From NCBI GenBank assembly GCA_038246575.1, contig JBBRVU010000003.1, forward strand, positions 12,769-76,768: DNA of 64,000 nt. Direction: 5' to 3'. Origin of the DNA: JACCUZ01 sp038246575 (lineage in GTDB: Bacteria; Actinomycetota; Actinomycetes; JACCUZ01). Shown one piece after another: positions 25,253 to 35,346 of this stretch. The notes under the pieces were generated by a model. That model was not told where the DNA came from and searched no databases. It was given only the letters and a program-made list of their open reading frames with translations. Every line of letters starts with the position of its first letter. The stretch's first letter is position 1. Both the position numbers and the translations under genes were made by a program.

Positions 25253-26109
25253 TCGACGAGCCGCTTCTCGAACCGCCGCGCCGCGACGACGAAACCGATC
25301 GCGGCCCACAGCGACAGGTAGGCGATGTGCACCAGCGCCGAGCCGAGATCCGGACGGCCCAGGGTGAGGTCGCGGGCCAGGTCCACGCCGTGCCAGAGCG
25401 GGATGACGTAGGCCACCGGCTCGAGCACGTCCGGAAGCTGCGTGACGGGGAAGAAGGTGCCGGAGAACAGGAACATCGGCATGATGCCGAAGCGGAACAG
25501 CATCGCGAACGCAGGCGGGTCCTCGACGGTCGCCGAGAACGCAAAGATCGCCAACGCGAAGGCCAGCCCGGTGAGCACTGCGGTGGGGACGGCCAGCACA
25601 CCCCACCACGACGGGACCGCTCCGAAGAGCACCATCACCAGGGCGAAGGCCGTCGAGGTGATGGTCAGCCGGAAAGCGACGAAGAGCAGGTGACCGGCGA
25701 GGGTGTCGACCGGACGCAGCGGGGTCGCGAGCATCCCGTGGTAGGTCCGGTGCCACTTGATCGCGCCCATCACGGGGTACGTCGACTCGAACGAGGTCAT
25801 CTGCATCGCGGTCGCGGCCAGCAGGCCTGGGGCGATGAACTCGAGGTAGCCGACACCGCCGAGAGTTCCCGCGCCGCTCCCCCGGTCGATCAACAACCCC
25901 AGACCGAGCCCCATCGCGGCCAGGAAGCCCACTGGCTCGAGCACTGTCGAGATCGCCGAACCGCGCCAGGTGCGGCGGTACTGCGCCAGCCAGTAGGCGA
26001 ACGCCCGCAGCACCAGCACGGACCGGGGCGGGAGTGGCGCCAGGTCCGGTGGCCTTCGTCGAGAAGGCACGGGCGATGACCCGGCCACCGGACCGGTGGA
26101 GACGCTCAT
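25249..26109 (-). CDS. ABC-2 type exporter permease
   Basis: 286-residue second membrane subunit, similar in layout to its neighbour (FGIMPMFLFSGTFFPVTQLP). The Pro/Arg-rich N-terminus precedes the first helix. ATG 26109 overlaps the ATPase stop in ATGA. Two non-identical permeases with one ATPase indicate a heterodimeric membrane part. Confidence 0.9.
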   Translation of the reverse strand: MSVSTGPVAGSSPVPSRRRPPDLAPLPPRSVLVLRAFAYWLAQYRRTWRGSAISTVLEPVGFLAAMGLGLGLLIDRGSGAGTLGGVGYLEFIAPGLLAATAMQMTSFESTYPVMGAIKWHRTYHGMLATPLRPVDTLAGHLLFVAFRLTITSTAFALVMVLFGAVPSWWGVLAVPTAVLTGLAFALAIFAFSATVEDPPAFAMLFRFGIMPMFLFSGTFFPVTQLPDVLEPVAYVIPLWHGVDLARDLTLGRPDLGSALVHIAYLSLWAAIGFVVAARRFEKRLVE

Positions 26110-27074
26110 CAGTCGACCAGCGTCCGGCCGGTGAGGCGCAGGAAGACGTCCTCGAGGGTGCTGCGGCGGACCAGCACCGAGAGGGCCGACACACCCTGGC
26201 GGTGCAGCTCGGCGGCGGCTTCGTCGCCGTCGGTGGCGTAGAGCAGCAGCCGGTCCGGCAGGACCTCGACCCGCTGCACCAGTGCGGCCAGCGGGCGTCC
26301 GTGGTCGGCGAGCAGGCCGTCGACCTTCTCGGCAGCCACCTCGTTCTCGCCCACGGGGAAGCGCAGCTCGACCACCTCGCGGGTCGACCACTCGCGGATC
26401 AGCTCGAGCGGCGAGCCCTCGGCCGCGATCCGGCCGCCGTCCATCACGACCAGCCGGTCGCAGAGCTGCTCGGCCTCGTCCATGTAGTGCGTCGTGAGGA
26501 CGAGCGTCACGCCCTGCTGCTTGAGCCGGAACAACCGGTCCCACACGACGTGGCGAGCCTGCGGGTCCAGCCCGGTCGTCGGCTCGTCGAGCAGCAGCAG
26601 CTCGGGCTCGTTGATCAGGGACCGGGCGATGGTCAGCCGGCGCTTCATGCCACCGGACAGCGGCTCCACCTTGCTCCGCGCCCGCTCACCGAGCTGGACG
26701 AAGTCGAGCAGCGCGTCGGCCCGCTCGCCCAGGACCTTCTTCGGCAACCCGAAGTAGCGGCCGTAGACCAGCAGGTTCTCGCGAACGGTCAGCTCCGCGT
26801 CGAGGGAGTCCAGCTGTGGCACGACACCGAGGCGGGCCCGGATGCGCGCGCCATCGACGGCCGGGTCGTGGCCCAGGACCCGCAGCGTGCCCTCGGTGAC
26901 CGGCGAGACGCAGCCGATCATCCGCATGGTCGAGGACTTGCCGGCGCCGTTCGGACCGAGGAAGCCGAAGGACTCCCCGCGGGCCACGTCGACGTCGATC
27001 CCGTCGACCGCGACAAAGTCGCCGAAGCGCTTCACCAGGCCGCGGGCGTGGATCAGCGGGAGGTCGTCAGGCAC
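26109..27074 (-). CDS. ABC exporter ATP-binding protein (NodI/DrrA-like)
   Basis: 321-residue ATPase. Walker A is GPNGAGKSS, the signature LSGGMKRRL, and Walker B LLLLDEPTTGLDPQ. The ~90-residue C-terminal domain after the core is as in daunorubicin-type exporters (DrrA). GTG 27074 is the start. It is the first gene of a three-gene minus-strand operon with two ABC-2 permeases. Resistance to or export of a secondary metabolite is plausible, but no biosynthetic genes are adjacent. Confidence 0.92.
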   Translation of the reverse strand: MPDDLPLIHARGLVKRFGDFVAVDGIDVDVARGESFGFLGPNGAGKSSTMRMIGCVSPVTEGTLRVLGHDPAVDGARIRARLGVVPQLDSLDAELTVRENLLVYGRYFGLPKKVLGERADALLDFVQLGERARSKVEPLSGGMKRRLTIARSLINEPELLLLDEPTTGLDPQARHVVWDRLFRLKQQGVTLVLTTHYMDEAEQLCDRLVVMDGGRIAAEGSPLELIREWSTREVVELRFPVGENEVAAEKVDGLLADHGRPLAALVQRVEVLPDRLLLYATDGDEAAAELHRQGVSALSVLVRRSTLEDVFLRLTGRTLVD

Positions 27075-27179
27075 GGTGATCGACCCTAACCCCGACCCCC
27101 GACACCAGCCGAACGAGTTTCACCGCGCCGACACCAGTCCGCCCCTCTTCGCGGCCCTCCGCCAGCCGGGACCGAACCG

Positions 27180-27244
27180 GAAAGGCGACGCAATGGCTGT
27201 ACTTGTGGTCGAACGGGGCGTCGGAGCCCCTTGCGTCGCCTTTC
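27180..27244. other. Nested inverted repeats upstream of the 27302 gene
   Basis: Outer arms 27180-27193 and 27231-27244 are perfectly complementary (14 bp). An inner stem GGGGC/GCCCC (27215-27230) lies directly next to the outer right arm. On the plus strand the outer left arm contains a GGAAAGG ribosome-binding-like sequence and an ATG, so the structure could hide a translation start. It is not followed by a T-run. Confidence 0.6.
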
Positions 27245-27261
27245 GGGACCGCGGCGGGTGA
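27193..27261 (+). CDS. Possible 22-codon leader or small protein
   Basis: ATG 27193 lies eight bases after GGAAAGG and opens a 22-codon reading frame (MAVLVVERGVGAPCVAFRDR...) that ends at 27261. The nested hairpin covers both start and body. It may be a leader peptide, a small protein or chance. No homologue is known to me. Confidence 0.25.
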   Translation: MAVLVVERGVGAPCVAFRDRGG

Positions 27262-27301
27262 ACCAGATGCACGCGACCCCCCGACGACGCACACTGGTGG
27301 C

Positions 27302-27508
27302 ATGACCGAGGACGCCGAGGACGCCGAGGACGGCAGGAACGCCGCGGACGCGGCCGAGTCGGGCCGGTCGAAGGGGCGGTTCAGCAAGCTGCCGCCGCGG
27401 ATCGCCTTCGACGACATGGTCGAAGTGGTGGCAGCGGAGGATCGCGCTCCGGACAACACCCCCGACCCCAACCGCGAGGTCGCCTGGAAGTACGGCCTCG
27501 CCATCTGA
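27302..27508 (+). CDS. Hypothetical small acidic protein
   Basis: 68-residue protein that I do not recognise. The first ~20 residues are acidic (repeated Glu-Asp-Ala from a 9-bp DNA repeat). A basic stretch SKGRFSKLPPRIAFDD follows, and it ends in WKYGLAI. No signal peptide or membrane helix is visible. It lies 93 bp before lhr on the same strand and may be co-transcribed. Codon use is consistent with a real gene. Confidence 0.6.
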   Translation: MTEDAEDAEDGRNAADAAESGRSKGRFSKLPPRIAFDDMVEVVAAEDRAPDNTPDPNREVAWKYGLAI

Positions 27509-27601
27509 GGCGTACGACCTCGGCGCCGGCTGGCTTTGCCGCAAACCAGCCCGGCAGGCACCGCGGCAGCGGCTGTCGGTGCTGGGGGCGAGAATGGCCC
27601 G

Positions 27602-30600
27602 GTGAGCGACGCCACCGGGTTCTCACCGGCCACCCAGGCGTGGTTCGACGCGTCGTTCGACGCCCCCACCGCGGCGCAGACGGGCGCCTGGGACGCGATC
27701 AGCGCGGGCCGAAACGCCCTGGTGGTCGCCCCGACCGGGTCGGGCAAGACGCTGGCCGCGTTCCTCTGGTCCATCGACCGGCTGGCCGCAGCACCGCCGC
27801 CCGAGCAGCCACAGCGCCGCTGCCGGGTCCTCTACATCTCGCCGATGAAGGCGCTCGCCGTCGACGTCGAGCGCAACCTGCGGGCGCCACTGACCGGCAT
27901 CCGGCACGCCGCGACGCGGCTCGGGCTCCCCGAGCCCGACCTCACCGTCGGGGTCCGCTCGGGTGACACCCCGGCCGACGAGCGCCGCCGGATCGCGCGC
28001 ACCCCGCCCGACATCCTCATCACCACTCCCGAGTCCCTCTTCCTGCTGCTGACCTCGCAGGCGCGCGAGTCGCTGCGCGGCGTCGAGACCGTCATCGTCG
28101 ACGAGGTCCACGCCGTCGCCGGCACCAAGCGCGGCGCCCACCTGGCGCTCTCGCTCGAGAGGCTGGACGACCTGCTCGAGCGACCAGCCCAGCGGATCGG
28201 CCTGTCCGCCACGGTGCGACCGGTCGAGGAGGTGGCCCGGTTCCTCGGCGGTCCGCACGACGTCACCGTGGTGTCACCGCCGTCGGCCAAGACGGTCGAG
28301 CTGCAGGTCGTCGTCCCGGTCGAAGACCTCGGCGAGCTCGGCGCGACCACGGGCGAGGTCAGCGGATCCGCAGCCGGTGAGGAACGACGTACGTCCATCT
28401 GGCCGCACGTCGAGGAGCGCATCGCCGACCTCATCGAGGCCCACCGCTCGACGATCGTCTTCGCCAACTCGCGACGGCTGGCCGAGCGGTTGTGCGCCCG
28501 GCTCAACGAGATCCACTACGAGCGCGTGACCGGCGAGGAGCTGCCTTCACCCGGCAACCAGACTCCGGCCGCGGTCATCGCCCAGTCCGGCTCCTCGGTC
28601 CCCCGGCCCGACGACGCCGTGCCCGAGATCGCCCGCGCGCACCACGGCTCGGTGTCCAAGGAGCAGCGCGCCCAGATCGAGGACGCCCTCAAGTCCGGCC
28701 GGCTGCCCGCGGTCGTCGCCACGTCTTCACTCGAGCTGGGCATCGACATGGGTGCCGTCGACCTCGTGATCCAGGTCGAGTCGCCACCGTCGGTCGCCAG
28801 CGGGCTGCAGCGGGTGGGTCGCGCCGGGCACCAGGTCGGTGCGGTGTCCAAGGGCGTGATCTTCCCGAAGTACCGCGGTGACCTGGTGCAGACCGCCGTC
28901 GTCGCCGAGCGGATGCGCGCCGGGCAGATCGAGGCCCTGCGCTATCCCCGCAACCCTCTCGACGTGCTCGCGCAGCAGGTGGTGGCGATGGTGAGCCTCG
29001 ACGAGTGGGGCATCGAGGAGATGTACGACCTGGTGCGCCGGGCCGCGCCCTACTCCTCGCTTCCCCGGTCGGCGTTCGACTCCGTGCTCGACATGCTCGC
29101 GGGGCGCTACCCGTCCGACGAGTTCGCCGAGCTGCGGCCGCGACTCGTCTGGGACCGGGTTGCCGGCACGCTGACCGGCCGTCCCGGCGCGCAGCGGCTC
29201 GCGGTCACCAGCGGCGGCACCATCCCCGACCGCGGCCTGTTCGGAGTGTTCCTGGTCGGCGAGAAGCAGAGCCGCGTCGGCGAGCTCGACGAGGAGATGG
29301 TCTACGAGTCGCGGGTCGGTGACGTGTTCACCCTCGGCTCGACCGCCTGGCGCATCGAGGACATCACCCATGACCGGGTGCTCGTGACGCCGGCGCCGGG
29401 ACAGCCGGGGCGGCTGCCGTTCTGGAAGGGCGACTCGATCGGCCGGCCCGCCGAGCTCGGCCGGGCACTGGGCGCGTTCACCCGAGAGCTGACTGCCCTG
29501 GCCCCCGCGGCGGCTCGCGAGCGGGTCCTCGCCAGCGGGCTCGATGCCTGGGCGGCCGACAACCTGCTCTCCTACCTCAGCGAACAGCGCGCAGCCACCG
29601 GGCACCTTCCCGACGACCGCACGATCGTGGTCGAGCGCTTCCGCGATGAGCTCGGCGACTGGCGGGTGGCGATCCACTCTCCCTACGGCGCGCAGGTGCA
29701 CGCCCCGTGGGCGCTGGTGGTGGCGGCCCGGCTGCGCGAGCGCTACGGCGTGGACGTGCAGGCGATGCACGCCGACGACGGCATCGTGCTGCGGCTGCCC
29801 GACGTCGAGCTCGACGGTGGCGTGGACGTCGGCGCCGGCGCGCGTGGCGCCGCGTGGATGGGCGGCGAGTTCGCTGTGCTCGAGCCCGACGAGGTGGAGC
29901 CGCTGGTCACCGCCGAGGTCGGCGGGTCGGCCCTGTTCGCGGCGCGGTTCCGCGAGTGTGCGGCGCGAGCTCTGCTGCTGCCCAGGCGCGACCCCGGGCG
30001 GCGCACCCCGTTGTGGCAGCAGCGGCAGCGCTCGGCCCAGCTGCTGTCGGTGGCCAGCGACTACGGCTCGTTCCCGGTGCTGCTCGAGACGATGCGCGAG
30101 TGCCTGCAGGACGTCTTCGACGTGCCCGGCCTCGTCGAGCTGATGCGCGAGCTGGGCGACCGAAGGATCCGCGTCGTGGAGGTCGAGACGGCCACGCCGT
30201 CGCCGTTCGCGCGGTCTTTGTTGTTCGGCTACGTCGCGCAGTTCCTCTACGAGGGCGACTCGCCGCTGGCCGAGCGCCGGGCCCAGGCGTTGTCGCTGGA
30301 CGCGACGCTGCTGGCCGAGCTGCTGGGTCAGCAGGGCTACGGCGCGCTGCGCGAGCTGCTCGACCCCGACGCGATCGCCTCGGTGGCCGCCGACCTACAG
30401 CGCCTGTCCGACGGCCGGGGGGCGCGCAACGTCGAAGGTGTTGCCGACCTGTTGCGGCTGCTCGGGCCGCTGTCGACCGCGGAGGCGGTTGCCCGCGGCG
30501 CGACTCCGCAGTGGCTGGCCGAGCTCGAGGAGTCGCGGCGGGCGATCCGGGTCCGGGTGGCCGGCGAGGAGCGCTGGGTCGCCGTCGAGGACGCCGCCCG

Positions 30601-32254
30601 GCTACGCGACGCGCTGGGCGTTCCGCTGCCGGTGGGCATCCCGGAGGCGTTCCTCGAGTCGGTCCGTGACCCGGTCGGCGACCTGGTGGCGCGCTTCGCC
30701 CGCACCCACATCCCGTTCACCTCGCTGGACGTCGCGCACCGGCTCGGGCTGGGTCCGGCTGTGGTGACCCAGGCCCTGTCCCGCCTGGCCGGGTCCGGCC
30801 GGGTCGTGGAGGGCGAGTTCCTGCCCGGTGGCGCGGGCACCGAGTGGTGCGACGCCGAGGTGCTGCGCACTCTGCGGCGCCGGTCCCTGGCCACGCTGCG
30901 CAAGGAGGTCGAGCCGGTCCCGGTCGAGGCACTCGCCGTCTTCCTGCCGGCCTGGCAGCAGGTGGGCGGCGGACTGCGCGGCGTGGCTGGCGTACGACGT
31001 GCGGTCGAGCAGCTGCAGGGCGCCCAGCTGGCGGCCTCCGCGCTGGAGTCGCTGGTGCTGCCGACGCGGGTGTCCGGCTACTCCCCCGCCATGCTGGACG
31101 AGCTGTGCGCGGCGGGCGAGGTGCTCTGGCGAGGGCACGGCGCCCTGGCCGGGTCCGACGGCTGGGTCTCGTTGCACCTGGCCGACACCGCCCACCTCAC
31201 GATGCCGGCCCCCGACCCGACGACGGTCGACACCCCGCTGCACCACGGCCTGGTCGAGGCGCTCGACGGTGGGGGGGCGTTCTTCTTCCGGCGCCTGGCC
31301 GACCTCGTCCGCAGCACCGACGACCAGGCGCTGGTCTCGGCCCTGTGGGACCTCGTCTGGTCCGGCCACGTCACCAACGACACACTGGCACCGCTGCGCA
31401 CGCTGATCGGCGGTCGGGGCAGCCACCGGGCGCGCCGGGCGCCGGCGCAGGGGCGCTATCGGCCCGGTCGGCCCGGTCGGCCGGCGATGCCGACCCGCAC
31501 CGGCCCGCCCACCGTCGCCGGACGCTGGTCGCTGCTGCCCGCGGTCGAGACCGACCCGACCCGCCGGGCCCACCTGCTCACCGAGTCGCTCCTGGACCGC
31601 CACGGGGTCGTCATCCGCGGCGCAGTCGCGGCCGAGCGCGCTCCGGGTGGGTTCAGCGCCGTCTACAAGGTGCTGGCCGCGTTCGAGGAGACCGGGCGCT
31701 GCCGGCGGGGCTACTTCGTCGAGGGTCTGGGCGCCGCGCAGTTCGCGCTGCCGGGTGCGGTCGACCGGCTGCGGGCCATCGCCGCCGGGCTCGAGCGCGA
31801 CGGATCGACCGGACCGGGCACCTCGACGCCCGACCGGACCCGAGCGCTCGTGCTTGCCGCCACCGACCCCGCAAATCCCTACGGCGCAGCCGTCGGCTGG
31901 CCGGCTCGCGGTCGTGACGGCACCGACAGCACCGCCGGAACCGCCGGAACCGCGGACAGTGGTCACCGGCCAGGCCGCAAGGCGGGCGCCCTCGTGGTGC
32001 TCGTCGACGGGCGCCTCGTGCTGTACGTCGAGCGCGGCGGACGCACGCTGCTGACGTGGAGCGACGAGCCGGGCATGTTGCAGCCAGCGGTGGACGCCTT
32101 GTCCCTCGCCGTCCGGGAGGGACAGCTGGGCCGGCTCACCGTCGAGCGGGCCGACGGCAGCGCCGTCGTGAACTCTCCGCTGGGCAACGCGCTCGAACAG
32201 GCGGGCTTCCATGCGACGCCGCGCGGCCTGCGACTGCGCGCCGGGACAACCTGA
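27602..32254 (+). CDS. lhr: Lhr-family ATP-dependent helicase (long form)
   Basis: 1550-residue SF2 helicase of the long Lhr type used in DNA repair. Motifs in order: Walker A VAPTGSGKTLAAFLWS, DEVH in VIVDEVHAVAGTKRG, SAT in LSATVRPVEEV, IVFANSRRLAERL, and QRVGRAGHQ (motif VI). After the ~850-residue Lhr core comes a long C-terminal region with winged-helix-like repeats, as in mycobacterial Lhr. GTG 27602 gives the expected N-terminus (SPATQAWFDASF). In mycobacteria lhr lies next to nei2; here nei is 5.9 kb downstream, separated by minus-strand genes. The stop is five bases from the convergent GGDEF-EAL gene. Confidence 0.96.
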   Translation: MSDATGFSPATQAWFDASFDAPTAAQTGAWDAISAGRNALVVAPTGSGKTLAAFLWSIDRLAAAPPPEQPQRRCRVLYISPMKALAVDVERNLRAPLTGIRHAATRLGLPEPDLTVGVRSGDTPADERRRIARTPPDILITTPESLFLLLTSQARESLRGVETVIVDEVHAVAGTKRGAHLALSLERLDDLLERPAQRIGLSATVRPVEEVARFLGGPHDVTVVSPPSAKTVELQVVVPVEDLGELGATTGEVSGSAAGEERRTSIWPHVEERIADLIEAHRSTIVFANSRRLAERLCARLNEIHYERVTGEELPSPGNQTPAAVIAQSGSSVPRPDDAVPEIARAHHGSVSKEQRAQIEDALKSGRLPAVVATSSLELGIDMGAVDLVIQVESPPSVASGLQRVGRAGHQVGAVSKGVIFPKYRGDLVQTAVVAERMRAGQIEALRYPRNPLDVLAQQVVAMVSLDEWGIEEMYDLVRRAAPYSSLPRSAFDSVLDMLAGRYPSDEFAELRPRLVWDRVAGTLTGRPGAQRLAVTSGGTIPDRGLFGVFLVGEKQSRVGELDEEMVYESRVGDVFTLGSTAWRIEDITHDRVLVTPAPGQPGRLPFWKGDSIGRPAELGRALGAFTRELTALAPAAARERVLASGLDAWAADNLLSYLSEQRAATGHLPDDRTIVVERFRDELGDWRVAIHSPYGAQVHAPWALVVAARLRERYGVDVQAMHADDGIVLRLPDVELDGGVDVGAGARGAAWMGGEFAVLEPDEVEPLVTAEVGGSALFAARFRECAARALLLPRRDPGRRTPLWQQRQRSAQLLSVASDYGSFPVLLETMRECLQDVFDVPGLVELMRELGDRRIRVVEVETATPSPFARSLLFGYVAQFLYEGDSPLAERRAQALSLDATLLAELLGQQGYGALRELLDPDAIASVAADLQRLSDGRGARNVEGVADLLRLLGPLSTAEAVARGATPQWLAELEESRRAIRVRVAGEERWVAVEDAARLRDALGVPLPVGIPEAFLESVRDPVGDLVARFARTHIPFTSLDVAHRLGLGPAVVTQALSRLAGSGRVVEGEFLPGGAGTEWCDAEVLRTLRRRSLATLRKEVEPVPVEALAVFLPAWQQVGGGLRGVAGVRRAVEQLQGAQLAASALESLVLPTRVSGYSPAMLDELCAAGEVLWRGHGALAGSDGWVSLHLADTAHLTMPAPDPTTVDTPLHHGLVEALDGGGAFFFRRLADLVRSTDDQALVSALWDLVWSGHVTNDTLAPLRTLIGGRGSHRARRAPAQGRYRPGRPGRPAMPTRTGPPTVAGRWSLLPAVETDPTRRAHLLTESLLDRHGVVIRGAVAAERAPGGFSAVYKVLAAFEETGRCRRGYFVEGLGAAQFALPGAVDRLRAIAAGLERDGSTGPGTSTPDRTRALVLAATDPANPYGAAVGWPARGRDGTDSTAGTAGTADSGHRPGRKAGALVVLVDGRLVLYVERGGRTLLTWSDEPGMLQPAVDALSLAVREGQLGRLTVERADGSAVVNSPLGNALEQAGFHATPRGLRLRAGTT

Positions 32255-32259
32255 GTCGG

Positions 32260-34566
32260 CTACACAGCCACGTGCAGCGGCGCGGGCAGCACGAACGAGC
32301 ACTCATCAGCCGGGACCGGGCGACCGAAGAGCCAGCCCTGGCCCTGCTGGATGCCTTGAGCGGCGAGCAGGTCGCGCTGACCCTCGGTCTCGATCCCCTC
32401 GGCGACGACGTCGAGATGCATCGCCAGCGACATCGCCACCACCGCCCGGACGATCTCGGCGTCGTCTGGGCTGCTCTCGATGCCGGCGACGAACTCCCGG
32501 TCGATCTTGACCTTGGAGACAGGAAAACGACGGAGGTGTCCGAGCGAGGAGTAACCAGTGCCGAAGTCGTCCACTGCGAGCACCACGCCGAGCGTCCGCA
32601 GCTGGTGCAGCAGCGCCTCGGCGAGGACCTCGTCGGCCATGATGGCCGTCTCGGTGAGCTCCATCACCAGCAGCTCGGGTGGCACGTGATGGCGGGAGAG
32701 CTCGGTTCTGACGTGCTCGACGAGAGTCGCGTCGCGCAGCTGTCGGGCGGAGACGTTGACCGCGAGCCAGAGGTCGGGCAGTCCCGCCTCCGCCCGCATC
32801 GTCCGCCACCGGGCCAGCTGACGCAGGCCCTCGGAAACGACCCACTCGCCGATCTCGACGATGAGACCGGTCTCCTCCGCGACGGGGATGAAGTCCAGCG
32901 GTGAGATCTGCCCCAGCCTCGGGTGCGTCCAGCGCAGCAGGGCCTCGGCGCCGACCACGTCACCGGAGACCAGCGACACGATCGGCTGGTAGTGCAGCGA
33001 GAGCTCGTGACGCTCGAGCGCGGTGCGTAGGGCGAGCTCGATCTCGACACGCGCCCGGACCGAGTCGTGCATCGAGGCGTCGAACACCGTGTACTGATCC
33101 CTCCCGGCACCCTTCGACCGGTACATCGCGGTGTCCGCGTCGCGCAGCAGGCTCTCCGCGGTCGGACGGTCGGCCGAACCTTGAGCTCGGCGCGAGCTGG
33201 ACAGCCCGACCGAGACCGTGGTCACGAGCGAGGCCTCGTCCGGCCACGGCCGACGGAACATCGTCACGATCTCGGCTGCAGCCGACTCCCCGCAGCCGTA
33301 CCGGTCAGCGCTGACGTAGCAGGCGACGACGAATTCGTCGCCGCCGATGCGGGCCACGACGTCAGGCGACTTCGAGAGTTCCCGCAGCCTGGTGGCGGCC
33401 AGGCAGAGCACCCGGTCGCCGACCACGTGGCCCCAGGTGTCGTTGACCAGCTTGAAGGCGTCCAGGTCGAGGAACAGCAGATCGACGTGACCTCCCTCGC
33501 GATCAGCGACGTCGAGCAGCCCGTCTACCGTCGCGATGAGCTGGGGCCGGTTGGCCAGATGAGTCAACGGGTCGTGCGTGGCCTGGTGTCGCAGTCCCTG
33601 CTCCGCCCGGGTGTGGTCGCGCACCGCGGTGACTGCGCGCAGCACGAACAGCAGGGTCACCAGTGCACCGGACACGGTGCCGACCCAAACGCTCGACGAC
33701 GGGGACGAGCCGTGACCGCCGAGCGCCACAACCGCCGGGATCAGCATCATCGGGACCAAGAGGCCGAGCCGGCCTCGGGACCACGCTGGCACCGGGCGCT
33801 GCTGGATGGCCGACAGCTTGCGCATCGACGGGTGCAGCGCGGCAGCCCCCAGGAAGGTGAAGGCCACGACGAAGGGGAGGTCGAGCAGCGGAGAGCCAAC
33901 GGTGAGTCCCTGGGTGCCGAGCAAGGCGTAGCCGACGTCGCCGACCAAGAGTGAGACCAGGGCAAGACCCAAGAGACCGAAGGACAGCACGCGGTTAGCC
34001 GAAGTCCAGGACAACAGGAGCACGACGAACACGATGATGGTGTCGATCACCGGATAGACGCCCAGGAGGACGACGTCGACGGTGAGGCCGTTGTCCCGCA
34101 CCGTCGGCAGGGTGAGGGCGTCTACGGCCAAGGCGCCGACGGACACGAGGACCACGGCCCCGTCGATCAGCTCGTGCGTTGCCCGCGACGTGGAGTGCCG
34201 GGTCCGGAGCAGCCCGATGAGTCCCCCCAGCAGCGCGCCGTAGCCGGCCAGGGTCACCGCATCGGTCAGCGGAGACAGAACAGTGCCGGCAAGGGTGGGT
34301 CGCAGCACTGCGGCGGCCACGAACAGCACGCAGGATGCCGCCAGCAGCGTCCACGGGCGGGACACCGCCGGTCTGTTGCGCACCCGGCCGACGACTGTGG
34401 CGACGGCCGTGGTCAGGCCCACGATGGCTACGGGGATGGCCGCAAGCTCGGTCGACCTCAGCAGGACGAGCGCAGCCGCCATCGACGCACCGAGGCCGCA
34501 GTGCACCCAGGCAACGCGGGGGGTCAGCGCTGGTCGCACACCGACGATCAGGCTCGACATGGACAT
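32260..34566 (-). CDS. Membrane GGDEF-EAL protein (cyclic di-GMP turnover)
   Basis: About 768 residues. An N-terminal region of some eight to ten hydrophobic helices (to ~residue 340) is followed by a GGDEF domain (HDPLTHLANRPQL, then ARIGGDEFVV, intact) and an EAL domain with intact EALLRW and DDFGTGYSSL. Unlike the protein at 1270-3972 no PAS domain is clear. Start ATG 34566 (MSMSSLIVG) is chosen as it precedes the first helix; ATG 34560 and 34620 are alternatives. It converges with lhr with only five bases between stop codons. Confidence 0.9.
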   Translation of the reverse strand: MSMSSLIVGVRPALTPRVAWVHCGLGASMAAALVLLRSTELAAIPVAIVGLTTAVATVVGRVRNRPAVSRPWTLLAASCVLFVAAAVLRPTLAGTVLSPLTDAVTLAGYGALLGGLIGLLRTRHSTSRATHELIDGAVVLVSVGALAVDALTLPTVRDNGLTVDVVLLGVYPVIDTIIVFVVLLLSWTSANRVLSFGLLGLALVSLLVGDVGYALLGTQGLTVGSPLLDLPFVVAFTFLGAAALHPSMRKLSAIQQRPVPAWSRGRLGLLVPMMLIPAVVALGGHGSSPSSSVWVGTVSGALVTLLFVLRAVTAVRDHTRAEQGLRHQATHDPLTHLANRPQLIATVDGLLDVADREGGHVDLLFLDLDAFKLVNDTWGHVVGDRVLCLAATRLRELSKSPDVVARIGGDEFVVACYVSADRYGCGESAAAEIVTMFRRPWPDEASLVTTVSVGLSSSRRAQGSADRPTAESLLRDADTAMYRSKGAGRDQYTVFDASMHDSVRARVEIELALRTALERHELSLHYQPIVSLVSGDVVGAEALLRWTHPRLGQISPLDFIPVAEETGLIVEIGEWVVSEGLRQLARWRTMRAEAGLPDLWLAVNVSARQLRDATLVEHVRTELSRHHVPPELLVMELTETAIMADEVLAEALLHQLRTLGVVLAVDDFGTGYSSLGHLRRFPVSKVKIDREFVAGIESSPDDAEIVRAVVAMSLAMHLDVVAEGIETEGQRDLLAAQGIQQGQGWLFGRPVPADECSFVLPAPLHVAV

Positions 34567-34626
34567 CCCATCTGTTACGGGATGCATCGGTGGACCCGTC
34601 GGCGCCATTGAGACGATCACACACGT

Positions 34627-35336
34627 TTATGTCCCAAACAGCCAGATCTGGTCCCTATGCACCAGAGGCCGCCCAGTGCCGTCGGCCAGCTCCCGCGCCG
34701 CGGCGATCCCATGGGTCAGCGGCAGCCAGGGCGACACCGTGGACATCCAGTGCGGCAGCCGGCCCAGGGGCAAGTTGACCCCGCAGAAGATCAGCCGAAC
34801 GCCGAAGATGACGTTGGCCAGCACCGCGGTCCCGCGCACCCGCAGGCTGAGCGCTCCGGTGGGCGACGCTCAGCTCGGTGCACGGGGCCGAGGTCACTGC
34901 ACTGACCAGGATGATCGGCGCGTACGCAGACACCGGCACGGAGATCGAGAACATCCTCCCGCCGACCACGAGAGCGAAGATCGCGACCAGGAAACTGTTG
35001 ACGATGACCGGCAGCGCCCGGCCCTGAACAAGGCCACTCGGGGCGCCGGCGTCGACAGGACGATGCCCAGTGTCTTCTGGTCCCGCTCGTCGCCGATCGT
35101 GTTACCCATAACGAAGAGGGACGGGATCGCGGCGTACTGCGACGCGTTGCCGATCGCGGATTACTCGTCCGAGCCGATGCCCGCACTGCGCCCGAAGCAG
35201 GCGAAGAGCACGGTCTGTGCGGTGGGCCCGATCAGGAATGACGGCACCAGGATCCACGGCGAGATCCAGGCGAACACCGCGCGATGGTGCGGGTGCGGCA
35301 AGTCCGGCGGCGGTCGCGTAACTCGATGACGGTCAT
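34627..35336 (-). pseudogene. ABC-2 type permease remnant
   Basis: Pieces of one ABC-2 type permease lie in three frames. Starting near 35336: a piece encoding FAWISPWILVPSFLIGPTAQ, interrupted by a stop after SDE (near 35160); a piece with MGNTIGDERDQKTLGIVL; a piece with VGGRMFSISVPVSAYAP; and a piece with VRGTAVLANVIFGVRLIFCG that ends at 34627. At least three frameshifts and one stop codon separate them. Read together they cover most of a normal permease. It stands alone, without an ATPase gene. Confidence 0.85.
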
Positions 35337-35346
35337 GCGGTGGCGG

